64,000 nt of DNA, from the NCBI RefSeq assembly GCF_051020765.1, contig NW_027469200.1:124001-188000 (forward strand), read 5' to 3'. How positions within the stretch are numbered: the stretch's first letter is position 1; each line of letters begins with the position of its first letter. Below, piece after piece: positions 1 through 12,972 of the stretch. The position numbers and the translations under genes are program-made. Under the pieces are notes generated by a model, which was not told where the DNA came from, searched no databases, and saw nothing but the letters and a program-made list of their open reading frames with translations. This DNA is from Lasioglossum baleicum. Its lineage: Eukaryota > Arthropoda > Insecta > Hymenoptera > Halictidae.

Positions 1-829
1 CTTCGCAAAAATATAAACAATTATCGTCCCCCCCTCAACGGGGCGCGGTAAAATTATCAAACGTTGATCGGTTCGCGACTATAAAAAGTTTGGGGAACAC
101 TGCTGTAAAGCACAAGTGAAAGCTTTTGGATTCGAAGAATTGCAAGCTCTTATTATCACCACTGGTCCAGCGAAACGTGAGAATTAAGCTGTACAATCCA
201 ATATTGCACCAACACAGAGTGGAACCCGCGCAGGATTTCGTTCTCCAACCGAAGCTGAGAAGATCGAGTTCGAAGAATACGCGGCCATCAACAAAGGGTA
301 TTTCGATTCGTCGGAGGACGACGTGATGAAGTAAAATTGGAATTTATTCTGCGCGGCTCACCGTCTCACCAGCGAGAAGTGGTCGAAGCCACCGTAACAA
401 TATAAACAATTGACGCCCCCCCCTCATCGGGGCGCCGTAAAATTATCAAACGTTGCCCTGTCCGCGGCTATAAAATGGTTGCGGAGCACTGCTGTTAAGC
501 TCAAGTGAAAGCCTTTGGATTCGAAGAATTGCAAGCTCGCATTTTCACCACTGGTCTAACGAAATGTGAGAATTAAGCTGTATAACTCAATATTGCACCA
601 ACACAGAGTGGAACCGCGCGCAGGATCTCGTTCTCCAACCGAAGCAGAGATGGACGCGTTCGAGGAATCCGCAACCATCCACAAAGGAGGGTATTTCAGT
701 CCTCGGAGAACGACCTGATAAAGAAAAATTGGAATTTATTCTGCAAGGCTCTACGTCTCACTGCTGAGTCGGGGCCGAAGCCTCCGCAAAAATATAAACA
801 ATTAACGTCCCCCCCTCAACGGGGCGCGG
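1..829. repeat. A/B satellite dimer, start of window
   Basis: The first bases carry the private variants GTTGATCGG and GGGGAACACTG. The same pair recurs at about 10980-11080 and 23112-23215, so the window opens inside a block that has at least three copies here. It contains one A-type monomer (anchor near 128) and one B-type monomer (anchor near 517). A frame of 66 codons starting with TTG at 126 recurs in each A monomer; it is satellite sequence, not a gene. Confidence 0.85.
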
Positions 830-3800
830 TAAAATTATCAAACGTTGACCGGTTCGCGACTATAAAAAGTTTGGGGAGCACTGCTGTAAAGCACAAGTGA
901 AAGCTTTTGGATTCGAAGAATTGCAAGCTCTTATTATCACCACTGGTCCAGCGAAACGTGAGAATTAAGCTGTACAATCCAATATTGCACCAACACAGAG
1001 TGGAACCCGCGCAGGATTTCGTTCTCCAACCGAAGCTGAGAAGATCGAGTTCGAAGAATACGCGGCCATCAACAAAGGGTATTTCGATTCGTCGGAGGAC
1101 GACGTGATGAAGTAAAATTGGAATTTATTCTGCGCGGCTCACCGTCTCACCAGCGAGAAGTGGTCGAAGCCACCGTAACAATATAAACAATTGACGCCCC
1201 CCCCCCCTCATCGAGGCGCCGTAAAATTATCAAACGTTGCCCTGTCCGCGGCTATAAAATGGTTGCGGAGCACTGCTGTTAAGCTCAAGTGAAAGCCTTT
1301 GGATTCGAAGAATTGCAAGCTCGCATTTTCACCACTGGTCTAACGAAATGTGAGAATTAAGCTGTATAACTCAATATTGCACCAACACAGAGTGGAACCA
1401 CGCGCAGGATCTCGTTCTCCAACCGAAGCAGAGATGGACGCGTTCGAGGAATCCGCAACCATCCACAAAGGAGGGTATTTCGGTCCTCGGAGAACGACCT
1501 GATAAAGAAAAATTGGAATTTATTCTGCAAGGCTCTACGTCTCACTGCTGAGTCGGGGCCGAAGCCTCCGCAAAAATATAAACAATTAACGTCCCCCCCT
1601 CAACGGGGCGCGGTAAAATTATCAAACGTTGACCGGTTCGCGACTATAAAAAGTTTGGGGAGCACTGCTGTAAAGCACAAGTGAAAGCTTTTGGATTCGA
1701 AGAATTGCAAGCTCTTATTATCACCACTGGTCCAGCGAAACGTGAGAATTAAGCTGTACAATCCAATATTGCACCAACACAGAGTGGAACCCGCGCAGGA
1801 TTTCGTTCTCCAACCGAAGCTGAGAAGATCGAGTTCGAAGAATACGCGGCCATCAACAAAGGGTATTTCGATTCGTCGGAGGACGACGTGATGAAGTAAA
1901 ATTGAAATTTATTCTGCGCGGCTCACCGTCTCACCGGCGAGAAGTGGTCGAAGCCACCGTAACAATATAAACAATTGACGCCCCCCCCCTCATCGAGGCG
2001 CCGTAAAATTATCAAACGTTGCCCTGTCCGCGGCTATAAAATGGTTGCGGAGCACTGCTGTTAAGCTCAAGTGAAAGCCTTTGGATTCGAAGAATTGCAA
2101 GCTCGCATTTTCACCACTGGTCTAACGAAATGTGAGAATTAAGCTGTATAACTCAATATTGCACCAACAAAGAGTGGAACCACGCGCAGGATCTCGTTCT
2201 CCAACCGAAGCAGAGATGGACGCGTTCGAGGAATCCGCAACCATCCACAAAGGAGGGTATTTCGGTCCTCGGAGAACGACCTGATAAACAAAAATTGGAA
2301 TTGATTCTGCAAGGCTCTCCGTCTCACTGCTGAGACGGGGCCGAAGCCTCCGCAAAAATATAAACAATTATCGTCCCCCCCCCCTCAACAGGGCGCGGTA
2401 AAATTATCAAACGTTGACCGGTTCGCGATTATAAAAAGTTTGGGGAGCACTGCTGTAAAGCACAAGTGAAACCTTTTGGATTCGAAGAATTGCAAGCTCT
2501 TATTATCACCACTGGTCCAGCGAAACGTGAGAATTAAGCTGTACAATCCAATATTGCACCAACACAGAGTGGAACCCGCGCAGGATTTCGTTCTCCAACC
2601 GAAGCTGAGAAGATCGAGTTCGAAGAATACGCGGCCATCAACAAACGGTATTTCGTTTCGTCGGAGCACGACGTGATGAAGTAAAATTTGAATTTATTCT
2701 GCGAGGCTCACCGTCTCACCGGCGAGAAGTGGTCGAAGCCACCGTAACAATATAAACAATTGACGCCCCCCCCCCTCATCGAGGCGCCGTAAACTTATCA
2801 AACGTTGCCCAGTCCGCGGCTATCAAATGGATGGGGAGCACTGCTGTTAAGCACAAGTGAAAGATTTTGGATTCGAAGAATTGCAAGCACGCATTTTCAC
2901 CACAGGTGTAGCGAAACCTCAGAATAAAGCTGCGCAACCCAATATTTCACCAACACAGAATGGATCCACGCGCAGGATCTCGTTCTCCAACCGAAGCTGA
3001 GATGAACGCGTTCGAGGAATACGCAACCATCCACAAAGGAGGGTATTTCGATTCGTCGGAGAACGACCTGATAATGAAAAATTGGAATTTATTCTGCAAG
3101 GCTCTCCGTCTCACTGCTGAGACGGGGCCGAAGCCTCCGCAAAAATATAAACAATTATCGTCCCCCCCTCAACGGGGCGCCGTAAAATTATCAAACGCTG
3201 ACCGGTTCGCGATTATAAAATTTTGGGGAGCACTGCTGTAAAGCACAAGTGAAACCTTTTGGATTCGAAGAATTGCAAGCTCTTATTATCACCACTGGTC
3301 CAGTGAAACGTGAGAATTAAGCTGTACAATCCTATATTGCACCAACACAGAGTGGAACCCGCGCAGGATTTCGTTCTCCAACCGAAGCTGAGAAGATCGA
3401 GTTCGAAGAATAGGCGGCCATCAACAAACGGTATTTCGATTCGTCGGAGGACGACGTGATGAAGTAAAATTGGAATTTATTCTGCGCGGCTCACCGTCTC
3501 ACCGGCGAGAAGTGGTCGAAGCCACCGTAACAATATAAACAATTGACGCCCCCCCCCCCTCATCGAGGCGCCGTAAAATTATCAAACGTTGCCCTGTCGG
3601 CGGCTATAAAATGGTTGCGGAGCACTGCTGTTAAGCTCAAGTGAAAGCCTTTGGATTCGAAGAATTGCAAGCTCGCATTTTCACCACTGGTCTAACGAAA
3701 TGTGAGAATTAAGCTGTATAACTCAATATTGCACCAACACAGAGTGGAACCACGCGCAGGATCTCGTTCTCCAACCGAAGCAGAGATGGACGCGTTCGAG

Positions 3801-4736
3801 GAATCCGCAACCATCCACAAAGGAGGGTATTTCGGTCCTCGGAGAACGACCTGATAAACAAAAATTGGAATTGATTCTGCAAGGCTCTCCGTCTCACTGC
3901 TGAGACGGGGCCGAAGCCTCCGCAAAAATATAAACAATTATCGTCCCCCCCCCTCAACAGGCCGCGGTAAAATTATCAAAAGTTGACCGGTTCGCGATTA
4001 TAAAAAGTTTGGGGAGCACTGCTGTAAAGCACAAGTGAAACCTTTTGGATTCGAAGAATTGCAAGCTCTTATTATCACCACTGGTCCAGCGAAACGTGAG
4101 AATTAAGCTGTACAATCCAATATTGCACCAACACAGAGTGGAACCCGCGCAGGATTTCGTTCTCCAACCGAAGCTGAGATGGACGCGTTCGAAGAATACG
4201 CGGCCATCAACAAAGGGTATTTCGATTCGTCGGAGGACGACGTGATGAAGTAAAATTGGAATTTATTCTGCGCGGCTCACCGTCTCACCGGCGAGAAGTG
4301 GTCGAAGCCACCGTAACAATATAAACAATTGACGCCCCCCCCCTCATCGAGGCGGCGTAAAATTATCAAACGTTGCCCTGTCCGCGGCTATAAAATGGTT
4401 GCGGAGCACTGCTGTTAAGCTCAAGTGAAAGCCTTTGGATTCGAAGAATTGCAAGCTCGCATTTTCACCACTGGTCTAACGAAATGTGAGAATTAAGCTG
4501 TATAACTCAATATTACACCAACACAGAGTGGATCCACTCGCAGGATCTCGTTCTCCAACCGAAGCAGAGATGGACGCGTTCGAGGAATACGCAACCATCC
4601 ACAAAGGAGGGTATTTCGATTCGTCGGGGAACGATCTGATAAAGAAAAATTGGAATTTATTCTGCAAGGCTCTTCGTCTCACTGCTGAGACGGGGCCGAA
4701 GCCTCCGCAAAAATATAAACAATTATCGTCCCCCCC

Positions 4737-7093
4737 TCAACGGGGCGCGGTAAAATTATCAAACGTTGCCCGGTCCGCGGCTATAAAATGGTTGGGGACC
4801 ACTGCTGTTAAGCACAAGTGAAAGCTTTTGGATTCGAAGAATTGCAAGCTCGCATTTTCACCACAGGTCTTGCGGAACCTGAGAATAAAGCTGTGCAGCC
4901 CAATATTGCACCAACACAGAGTGGATCCTCGCGCAGGATCTCGTTCTCCAACCGAAGCAGAGATGGACGCGTTCGAATAATACGCGATCATCCACAAAGG
5001 GTATTTCGATTCGTCGGTTGACGACGTGATAAAGAAAAGTTGGAATTTGTTCTGCGAGGCTCACCGTCCCACTGGCGAGACGGGGCCGAAGCCTCCGCAA
5101 AAATATAAACAATTAACGTCTCGCACCTCATCGTGGCGCGGTAAAATTATCAAACGTTGACCGGTTCGCGACTATAAAAAGTTTGGGGAGCACTGCTGTA
5201 AAGCACAAGTGAAAGCTTTTGGATTCGAAGAATTGCAAGCTCTTAATATCACCATAGGTCTTGCGAACCCTGAGAATTAAGCTGTGGAGCCCAATATTGC
5301 ACCAACACCGAGTGGAACCACGCGCACGATAGCGTTCTCCAATCGAACCAGAGATGGACCCTTTCGAAGAATACGCGACCTTCCACAAAGGGTATTTCGA
5401 TTCGTCGGAGCACGACGTGATGAAGTAAAATTGGAATTTATTCTGCGAGGCTCACCGTCTAACCGGCGAGAAGTGGTCGAAGCCACCGTAACAATATAAA
5501 CAATTGACGCCCCCCCCCCCTCATCGAGGCGCCGTAAAATTATCAAACGTTGCCCTGTCCGCGGCTATAAAATGGTTGGGGAGCACTGCTGTTCAGCACA
5601 AGTGCAAGCTTTTGGATTCGAAGAATTGCAAGCTCGCATTTTCAACACAGGTCTAGCGAAACCTGAGAATAAAGCTGTGCAGCCCAATATTGCACCAACA
5701 CAGAGTGGATCCACGGGCAGGATCTAGTTCTCCAACCGAAACTGCGATGGACGCGTTCGAGGAATACGCAACCATCCACAAAGGAGGGTATTTCGATTCG
5801 TCGGAGAACGACCTGATAAAGAAAAATTGGAATTTATTCTGCAAGGCTCTCCGTCTCACTGCTGAGACGGGGCCGGAGCCTCCGCAAAAATATAAACAAT
5901 TATCGTCCCCCCCTCAACGGGGCGCGGTAAAATTATCAAACGTTGACCGGTTCTAGACTATAAAAAGTTTGGGGAGCACTGCTGTAAAGCACAAGTGAAA
6001 GCTTTTGGATTCGAAGAATTGCAAGCTCTTATTATCACCACAGGTCTTGCGAACCCTGAGAAATAGGCTGTGTAGCCCAATATTGCACCAACACAGACTG
6101 GAACACGCGCAGGATTTCGTTCTCCAAATGAAGCTTAGATGGACGCGTTCGCAGAATACGCGACCATCCACAAAGGGTAGTTCGATTCGTCGGAGGACGA
6201 CGTGATGAAGTAAAATTGGAATTTACTCTGCGCGGCTCACCGTCTCACCGGCGAGAAGTGGTCGAAGCCACCGTAACAATATAAACAATTAACGTCTCGC
6301 CCCTCATCGAGGCGCCTTAAAATTATCAAACGTTGCCCAGTCCGCGGCTATCAAATGTATGGGGAGCACTGCTGTTAAGCACAAGTGAAAGATTTTGGAT
6401 TCGAAGAATTGCAAGCTCGCATTTTCACCACAGGTCTAGCGAAACCTCAGAATAAAGCTGCGCAACCCAATATTTAACGAACACAGAATGGATCCACGCG
6501 CAGGATCTCGTTCTCCAACCGAGGCTGAGATGGACGCGTTCGAGGAATACGCAACCATCCACAAAGGAGGGTATTTCGATTCGCCGGAGAACGACCTGAT
6601 AAAGAAAAATTGGAATTTATTCTACAAGGCTCTCCGTCTCACTGCTGAGACGGGGCCGAAGCCTCCGCAAAAATATAAACAATTATCGTCCCCCCCTCAA
6701 CGGGGCGCGGTAAAATTATCAAACGTTGACCGGTTCGCGATTATAAAAAGTTTGGGAGAGCACTACTGTAAACCACAAGTGAAAGCTTTTGGATTCGAAG
6801 AATTGCAAGGTGTTATTATCACCACTGGTCCAGCGAAACGTGAGAATTAAGCTGTACAACCCAATCTTGCACCAACACAGAGTGGAACCACGCGCGGGAT
6901 CTCGTTCTCCAACCGAAGCTGAGATGGACGCGTTCGAGGAATACGCAACCATCCACAAAGTAGGGTATTTCGATTCGTCGGAGAACGACCTGATAAAGAA
7001 AAATTGGAATTTATTCTGCAAGGCTCTACGTCTCACTGCTGAGACGGGGCCGAAGCCTCCGCAAAAATATAGACAATCATCGTCACCCCCCCC
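4737..7093. repeat. Six-monomer unit, first tandem copy (~2.36 kb)
   Basis: Positions 4737-5110 match 7094-7467 and positions 6488-7080 match 8843-9437, both at an offset of 2,355-2,357, which is six monomers. Between these ends the offset is 1,966 (5653 to 7619 and 6005 to 7971). The second unit has therefore lost one monomer (the one at 5128-5546) and gained another (about 8170-8560), as expected after gene conversion or unequal exchange. This copy contains the rarer subtype with GGTTGACGACGTGATAAAG near 5013. Confidence 0.8.
6488..6850 (+). other. Recurrent satellite ORF (representative, 120 codons)
   Basis: This is the longest ATG-started example of a frame that recurs in B- and C-type monomers (also 8843-9205 and 18630-18992; shorter forms at 2960, 10027, 15101, 24507, 26076 and 52450). 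The product begins MDPRAGSRSPTEAEMDAFEE and continues ATIHKGGYFDS, KKNWNLF and a Pro-rich stretch encoded by the C-tract. The frame is set by C-tract length: changing one C switches frame or ends it. Related GTG- or TTG-started frames of up to 132 codons occur (29183-29578, 39762-40160). I do not regard these as genes, but their repeated survival is noted as a finding. Confidence 0.35.
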
Positions 7094-9450
7094 TCAACGG
7101 GGCGCGGTAAAATTATCAAACGTTGCCCGGTCCGCGGCTATAAAATGGTTGGGGACCACTGCTGTTAAGCACAAGTGAAAGCTTTTGGATTCGAAGAATT
7201 GCAAGCTCGCATTTTCACCACAGGTCTTGCGGAACCTGAGAATAAAGCTGTGCAGCCCAATATTGCACCAACACAGAGTGGATCCTCGCGCAGGATCTCG
7301 TTCTCCAACCGAAGCAGAGATGGACGCGTTCGAATAATACGCGATCATCCACAAAGGGTATTTCGATTCGTCGGTTGACGACGTGATAAAGAAAAGTTGG
7401 AATTTGTTCTGCGAGGCTCACCGTCTCACCGGCGAGAAGTGGTCGAAGCCACCGTAACAATATAAACAATTGACGCCCCCCCCCCCTCATCGAGGCGCCG
7501 TAAAATTATCAAACGTTGCCCTGTCCGCGGCTATAAAATGGTTGCGGAGCACTGCTGTTAAGCTCAAGTGAAAGCCTTTGGATTCGAAGAATTGCAAGCT
7601 CGCATTTTCACCACTGGTCTAACGAAATGTGAGAATTAAGCTGTATAACTCAATATTGCACCAACAAAGAGTGGAACCACGCGCAGGATCTCGTTCTCCA
7701 ACCGAAGCAGAGATGGACGCGTTCGAGGAATCCGCAACCATCCACAAAGGAGGGTATTTCGATTCGTCGGAGAACGACCTGATAAAGAAAAATTGGAATT
7801 TATTCTGCAAGGCTCTCCGTCTCACTGCTGAGACGGGGCCGAAGCCTCCGCAAAAATATAAACAATTATCGTCCCCCCCTCAACGGGGCGCGGTAAAATT
7901 ATCAAACGTTGACCGGTTCTAGACTATAAAAAGTTTGGGGAGCACTGCTGTAAAGCACAAGTGAAAGCTTTTGGATTCGAAGAATTGCAAGCTCTTATTA
8001 TCACCACAGGTCTTGCGAACCCTGAGAAATAGGCTGTGTAGCCCAATATTGCACCAACACAGACTGGAACACGCGCAGGATTTCGTTCTCCAAATGAAGC
8101 TTAGATGGACGCGTTCGAAGAATACGCGGCCATCAACAAAGGGTATTTCGATTCGTCGGAGGACGACGTGATGAAGTAAAATTAGAATTTATTCTGCGCG
8201 GCTCACCGTCTCACCGGCGAGAAGTGGTCGAAGCCACCGTAACAATATAAACAATTGACGCCCCCCCCCATCGAGGCGCCGTAAAATTATCAAACGTTTC
8301 CTTGTCCGCGGCAATAAAATGGTTGGGGAGCACTGCTATTAAGCACAAGTGAAAGCATTTGGATTCGAAGAATTGCAAGCTCGCATTTTCACCACTAGTC
8401 TAACGAAATGTGAGAATTAAGCTGTATAACCCAATATTGCACCAACACAGAATGGAACCACACGCGGGATCTCGTTTTCCAACCGAAGCAGAGATGGACA
8501 CGTTCGCAGAATACGCGACCATCCACAAAGGGTAGTTCGATTCGTCGGAGGACGACGTGATGAAGTAAAATTGGAATTTATTCTGCGCGGCTCACCGTCT
8601 CACCGGCGAGAAGTGGTCGAAGCCACCGTAACAATATAAACAATTAACGTCTCGCCCCTCATCGAGGCGCCTTAAAATTATCAAACGTTGCCCAGTCCGC
8701 GGCTATCAAATGTATGGGGAGCACTGCTGTTAAGCACAAGTGAAAGATTTTGGATTCGAAGAATTGCAAGCTCGCATTTTCACCACAGGTCTAGCGAAAC
8801 CTCAGAATAAAGCTGCGCAACCCAATATTTAACGAACACAGAATGGATCCACGCGCAGGATCTCGTTCTCCAACCGAGGCTGAGATGGACGCGTTCGAGG
8901 AATACGCAACCATCCACAAAGGAGGGTATTTCGATTCGCCGGAGAACGACCTGATAAAGAAAAATTGGAATTTATTCTACAAGGCTCTCCGTCTCACTGC
9001 TGAGACGGGGCCGAAGCCTCCGCAAAAATATAAACAATTATCGTCCCCCCCTCAACGGGGCGCGGTAAAATTATCAAACGTTGACCGGTTCGCGATTATA
9101 AAAAGTTTGGGAGAGCACTACTGTAAACCACAAGTGAAAGCTTTTGGATTCGAAGAATTGCAAGGTGTTATTATCACCACTGGTCCAGCGAAACGTGAGA
9201 ATTAAGCTGTACAACCCAATCTTGCACCAACACAGAGTGGAACCACGCGCGGGATCTCGTTCTCCAACCGAAGCTGAGATGGACGCGTTCGAGGAATACG
9301 CAACCATCCACAAAGTAGGGTATTTCGATTCGTCGGAGAACGACCTGATAAAGAAAAATTGGAATTTATTCTGCAAGGCTCTACGTCTCACTGCTGAGAC
9401 GGGGCCGAAGCCTCCGCAAAAATATAGACAATCATCGTCCCCCCCCCCCC
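7094..9450. repeat. Six-monomer unit, second tandem copy (~2.36 kb)
   Basis: This is the tandem partner of the unit that starts at 4737. It carries a monomer not present in the first copy (about 8170-8560), marked by ACTAGTCTAACG and a GCTATTAAGCAC variant that also appear near 31120, 33080 and 35030. The unit ends at a long C-tract (12 C at 9439-9450). The related block at 12973-20105 has only one such unit. Confidence 0.75.
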
Positions 9451-10318
9451 TCAACGGGGCGCGGTAAAATTATCAAACGTTGACCGGTTCGCGACTATAA
9501 AAAGTTTGGGGAGCACTGCTGTAAAGCACAAGTGAAAGCTTTTGGATTCGAAGAATTGCAAGCTCTTATTATCACCACTGGTCCAGCGAAACGTGAGAAT
9601 TAAGCTGTACAATCCAATATTGCACCAACACAGAGTGGAACCCGCGCAGGATTTCGTTCTCCAACCGAAGCTGAGAAGATCGAGTTCGAAGAATAAGCGG
9701 CCATCAACAAAGGGTATTTAGATTCGTCGGAGGACGACGTGATGAAGTAAAATTGGAAATTATTCTGCGCGGCTCACCGTCTCACCGGCGAGAAGTGGTC
9801 GAAGCCACCGTAACAATATAAACAATTGACGCCCCCCCCCCCTCATCGAGGCGCCGTAAAATTATCAAACGTTGCCCAGTCCGCGGCTATCAAATGGATG
9901 GGGAGCACTGCTGTTAAGTACAAGTGAAAGATTTTGGATTCGAAGAATTGCAAGCACGCATTCTCACCACAGGTCTAGCGAAACCTCAGAATAAAGCTGC
10001 GCAACCCAATATTTCACCAACACAGAATGGATCCACGCGCAGGATCTCGTTCTCCAACCGAAGCTGAGATGGACGCGTTCGAGGAATACGCAACCATCCA
10101 CAAAGGAGGGTATTTCGATTCGTCGGAGAACGACCTGATAATGAAAAATTGGAATTTATTCTGCAAGGCTCTCCGTCTCACTGCTGAGACGGGGTCGAAG
10201 CCTCCGCAAAAATATAAACAATTATCGTCCCCCCCTCAACGGGGCGCGGTAAAATTATCAAACGTTGACCGGTTCGCGATTATAAAATTTTGGGGATCAC
10301 TGCTGTAAAGCACAAGTG

Positions 10319-12266
10319 AAAGCTTTTGGATTCGTAGAATTGCAAGCTCGCATTTTCACCACTAGTCTAACGAAATGTGAGAATTAAGCTGTATAACCCA
10401 ATATTGCACCAACACAGAGTGGAACCACGCGCAGGATCTCGTTCTGCAACCGTAGCAGAGATGGACCCGTTCGAAGAATACGCGACCATCCACAAAGGGT
10501 ATTTCGATTCGTCGGAGCACGACGTGATGAAGTAAAATTGGAATTTATTCTGCGAGGGTCACCGTCTCACCGGCGAGAAGTGGTCGAAGCCACCGCAACA
10601 ATATAAACATTTGACGCCGTGATAAAGAATTTGTTCTGCGAGGCTCACCGTCCCACTGGCGAGACGGGGCCGAAGCCTCCGCAAAAATATAAATAATTAA
10701 CGTCTCGCCCCTAATCATTGACCGGCGAGCTCGTATTTTCACCACAGGTCTTGCGAACCCTGAGAAATGAGCTGTGTAGCCCAATATTGCACCAACACAG
10801 AATGGATCCACGCGCAGTATATCGTTCTCGAATCGAAGCAGAGATGGACGCGTTCGAGGAATACGCAACCATCCACAATGGAGGGTATTTCGATCCGTCG
10901 GAGAACGACCTGATAAAGAAAAATTGGAATTGAATCTGCAAGGCTCTCCGTCTCACTGCTGAGACGGGGCCGAAGCCTTCGCAAAAATATAAACAATTAT
11001 CGTCCCCCCCTCAACGGGGCGCGGTAAAATTATCAAACGTTGATCGGTTCGCGACTATAAAAAGTTTGGGGAACACTGCTGTAAAGCACAAGTGAAAGCT
11101 TTTGGATTCGAAGAATTGCAAGCTCTTATTATCACCACTGGTCCAGCGAAACGTGAGAATTAAGCTGTACAATCCAATATTGCACCAACACAGAGTGGAA
11201 CCCGCGCAGGATTTCGTTCTCCAACCGAAGCTGAGAAGATCGAGTTCGAAGAATAAGCGGCCATCAACAAAGGGTATTTCGATTCGTCGGAGGACGACGT
11301 GATGAAGTAAAATTGGAATTTATTCTGCGCGGCTCACCGTCTCACCAGCGAGAAGTGGTCGAAGCCACCGTAACAATATAAACAATTGACGCCCCCCCCC
11401 TCATCGGGGCGCCGTAAAATTATCAAACGTTGCCCTGTCCGCGGCTATAAAATGGTTGCGGAGCACTGCTGTTAAGCTCAAGGTGAAAGCCTTTGGATTC
11501 GAAGAATTGCAAGCTCGCATTTTCACCACTGGTCTAACGAAATGTGAGAATTAAGCTGTATAACTCAATATTGCACCAACACAGAGTGGAACCGCGCGCA
11601 GGATCTCGTTCTCCAACCGAAGCAGAGATGGACGCGTTCGAGGAATCCGCAACCATCCACAAAGGAGGGTATTTCAGTCCTCGGAGAACGACCTGATAAA
11701 GAAAAATTGGAATTTATTCTGCAAGGCTCTACGTCTCACTGCTGAGTCGGGGCCGAAGCCTCCGCAAAAATATAAACAATTAACGTCCCCCCCTCAACGG
11801 GGCGCGGTAAAATTATCAAACGTTGACGGGTTCGCGACTATAAAAAGTTTGGGGAGCACTGCTGTAAAGCACAAGTGAAAGCTTTTGGATTCGAAGAATT
11901 GCAAGCTCTTATTATCACCACTGGTCCAGCGAAACGTGAGAATTAAGCTGAACTATCCAATATTGCACCAACACAGAGTGGAACCCGCGCGGGATCTCGT
12001 TCTCCAACCGAAGCAGAGTTGGACGCGTTCGCAGAATACGCGGCCATCAACAAAGGGTATTTCGATTCGTCGGAGGACGACCTGATGAAGTAAAATTGGA
12101 ATTTATTCTGCGCGGCTCACCGTCTCACCGGCGAGAAGTGGTCGAAACCACCGTAACAATATAAACAATTGACGCCCCACCCCCATCGAGGCGACGTAAA
12201 ATTATCAAACGTTGCCCTGTCCGCGGCTTTAAAATGGTTGGGGAGCACTGCTGTTAAGCACAAGTG
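10319..12266. repeat. ~1.95-kb five-monomer unit
   Basis: The private variant GGATTCGTAGAATTGC near 10329 recurs near 12277 and again near 20507. The composite monomer and the following A monomer recur at an offset of 1,948 (10545 to 12493, 11102 to 13050). The unit is thus tandemly repeated with the next one up to about 13,830. It includes a shortened composite monomer (about 10600-10985) and a copy of the window-start sequence (10977-11884). Confidence 0.8.
10600..10985. repeat. Composite short satellite monomer (86 bp + 300 bp)
   Basis: The ATATAAA landmark occurs at about 10601, 10687 and 10987, giving intervals of 86 and 300 bp that sum to about one monomer. The first junction reads TTGACGCCGTGATAAAG: the C-tract and about 240 bp are missing, joined at the shared TTGACG. 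The second reads CATTGACCGGCGAGCTCG, where about 90 bp are missing. The same structure recurs near 12549, 22735, 28210, 31425, 33380, 35335 and 47925; near 28600 only the first junction is present. Confidence 0.8.
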
Positions 12267-12972
12267 AAAGCTTTTGGATTCGTAGAATTGCAAGCTCGCA
12301 TTTTCACCACTAGTCTAACGAAATGTGAGAATTAAGCTGTATAACCCAATATTGCACCAACACAGAGTGGAACCACGCGCAGGATCTCGTTCTGCAACCG
12401 TAGCAGAGATGGACCCGTTCGAAGAATACGCGACCATCCACAAAGGGTATTTCGATTCGTCGGAGCACGACGTGATGAAGTAAAATTGGAATTTATTCTG
12501 CGAGGGTCACCGTCTCACCGGCGAGAAGTGGTCGAAGCCACCGCAACAATATAAACATTTGACGCCGTGATAAAGAATTTGTTCTGCGAGGCTCACCGTC
12601 CCACTGGCGAGACGGGGCCGAAGCCTCCGCAAAAATATAAATAATTAACGTCTCGCCCCTAATCATTGACCGGCGAGCTCGTATTTTCACCACAGGTCTT
12701 GCGAACCCTGAGAAATGAGCTGTGTAGCCCAATATTGCACCAACACAGAATGGATCCACGCGCAGTATATCGTTCTCGAATCGAAGCAGAGATGGACGCG
12801 TTCGAGGAATACGCAACCATCCACAATGGAGGGTATTTCGATCCGTCGGAGAACGACCTGATAAAGAAAAATTGGAATTGAATCTGCAAGGCTCTCCGTC
12901 TCACTGCTGAGACGGGGCCGAAGCCTTCGCAAAAATATAAACAATTATCGTCCCCCCCTCAACGGGGCGCGG
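12267..12972. repeat. Start of a second ~1.95-kb unit
   Basis: This stretch matches 10319-11023 at an offset of 1,948, including the composite short monomer at 12549-12930. It then joins the large block copy 2 at about 12973. The stretch before it, 11885-12266, is nearly the same as 20111-20493, and both read AAGCTGAACTATCC where most monomers have AAGCTGTACAATCC. Confidence 0.8.

Larger units (their letters stand above)
830..10318. repeat. Higher-order repeat block, copy 1 (~9.5 kb)
   Basis: This block matches 12973-20105 almost base for base. Positions 907, 1691, 2476, 2960, 4045, 4486 and 6488 correspond to 13050, 13832, 14617, 15101, 16187, 16628 and 18630, a constant offset of 12,141-12,143. 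From 8843 to 10318 the offset becomes about 9,786. Copy 1 is therefore longer than copy 2 by about 2,356 bp, the length of one internal hexamer (4737-7093 or 7094-9450). The first part is A/B dimers with a 781-785 bp period. Positions 2122-4245 exist a third time at 23669-25792. Confidence 0.88.
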
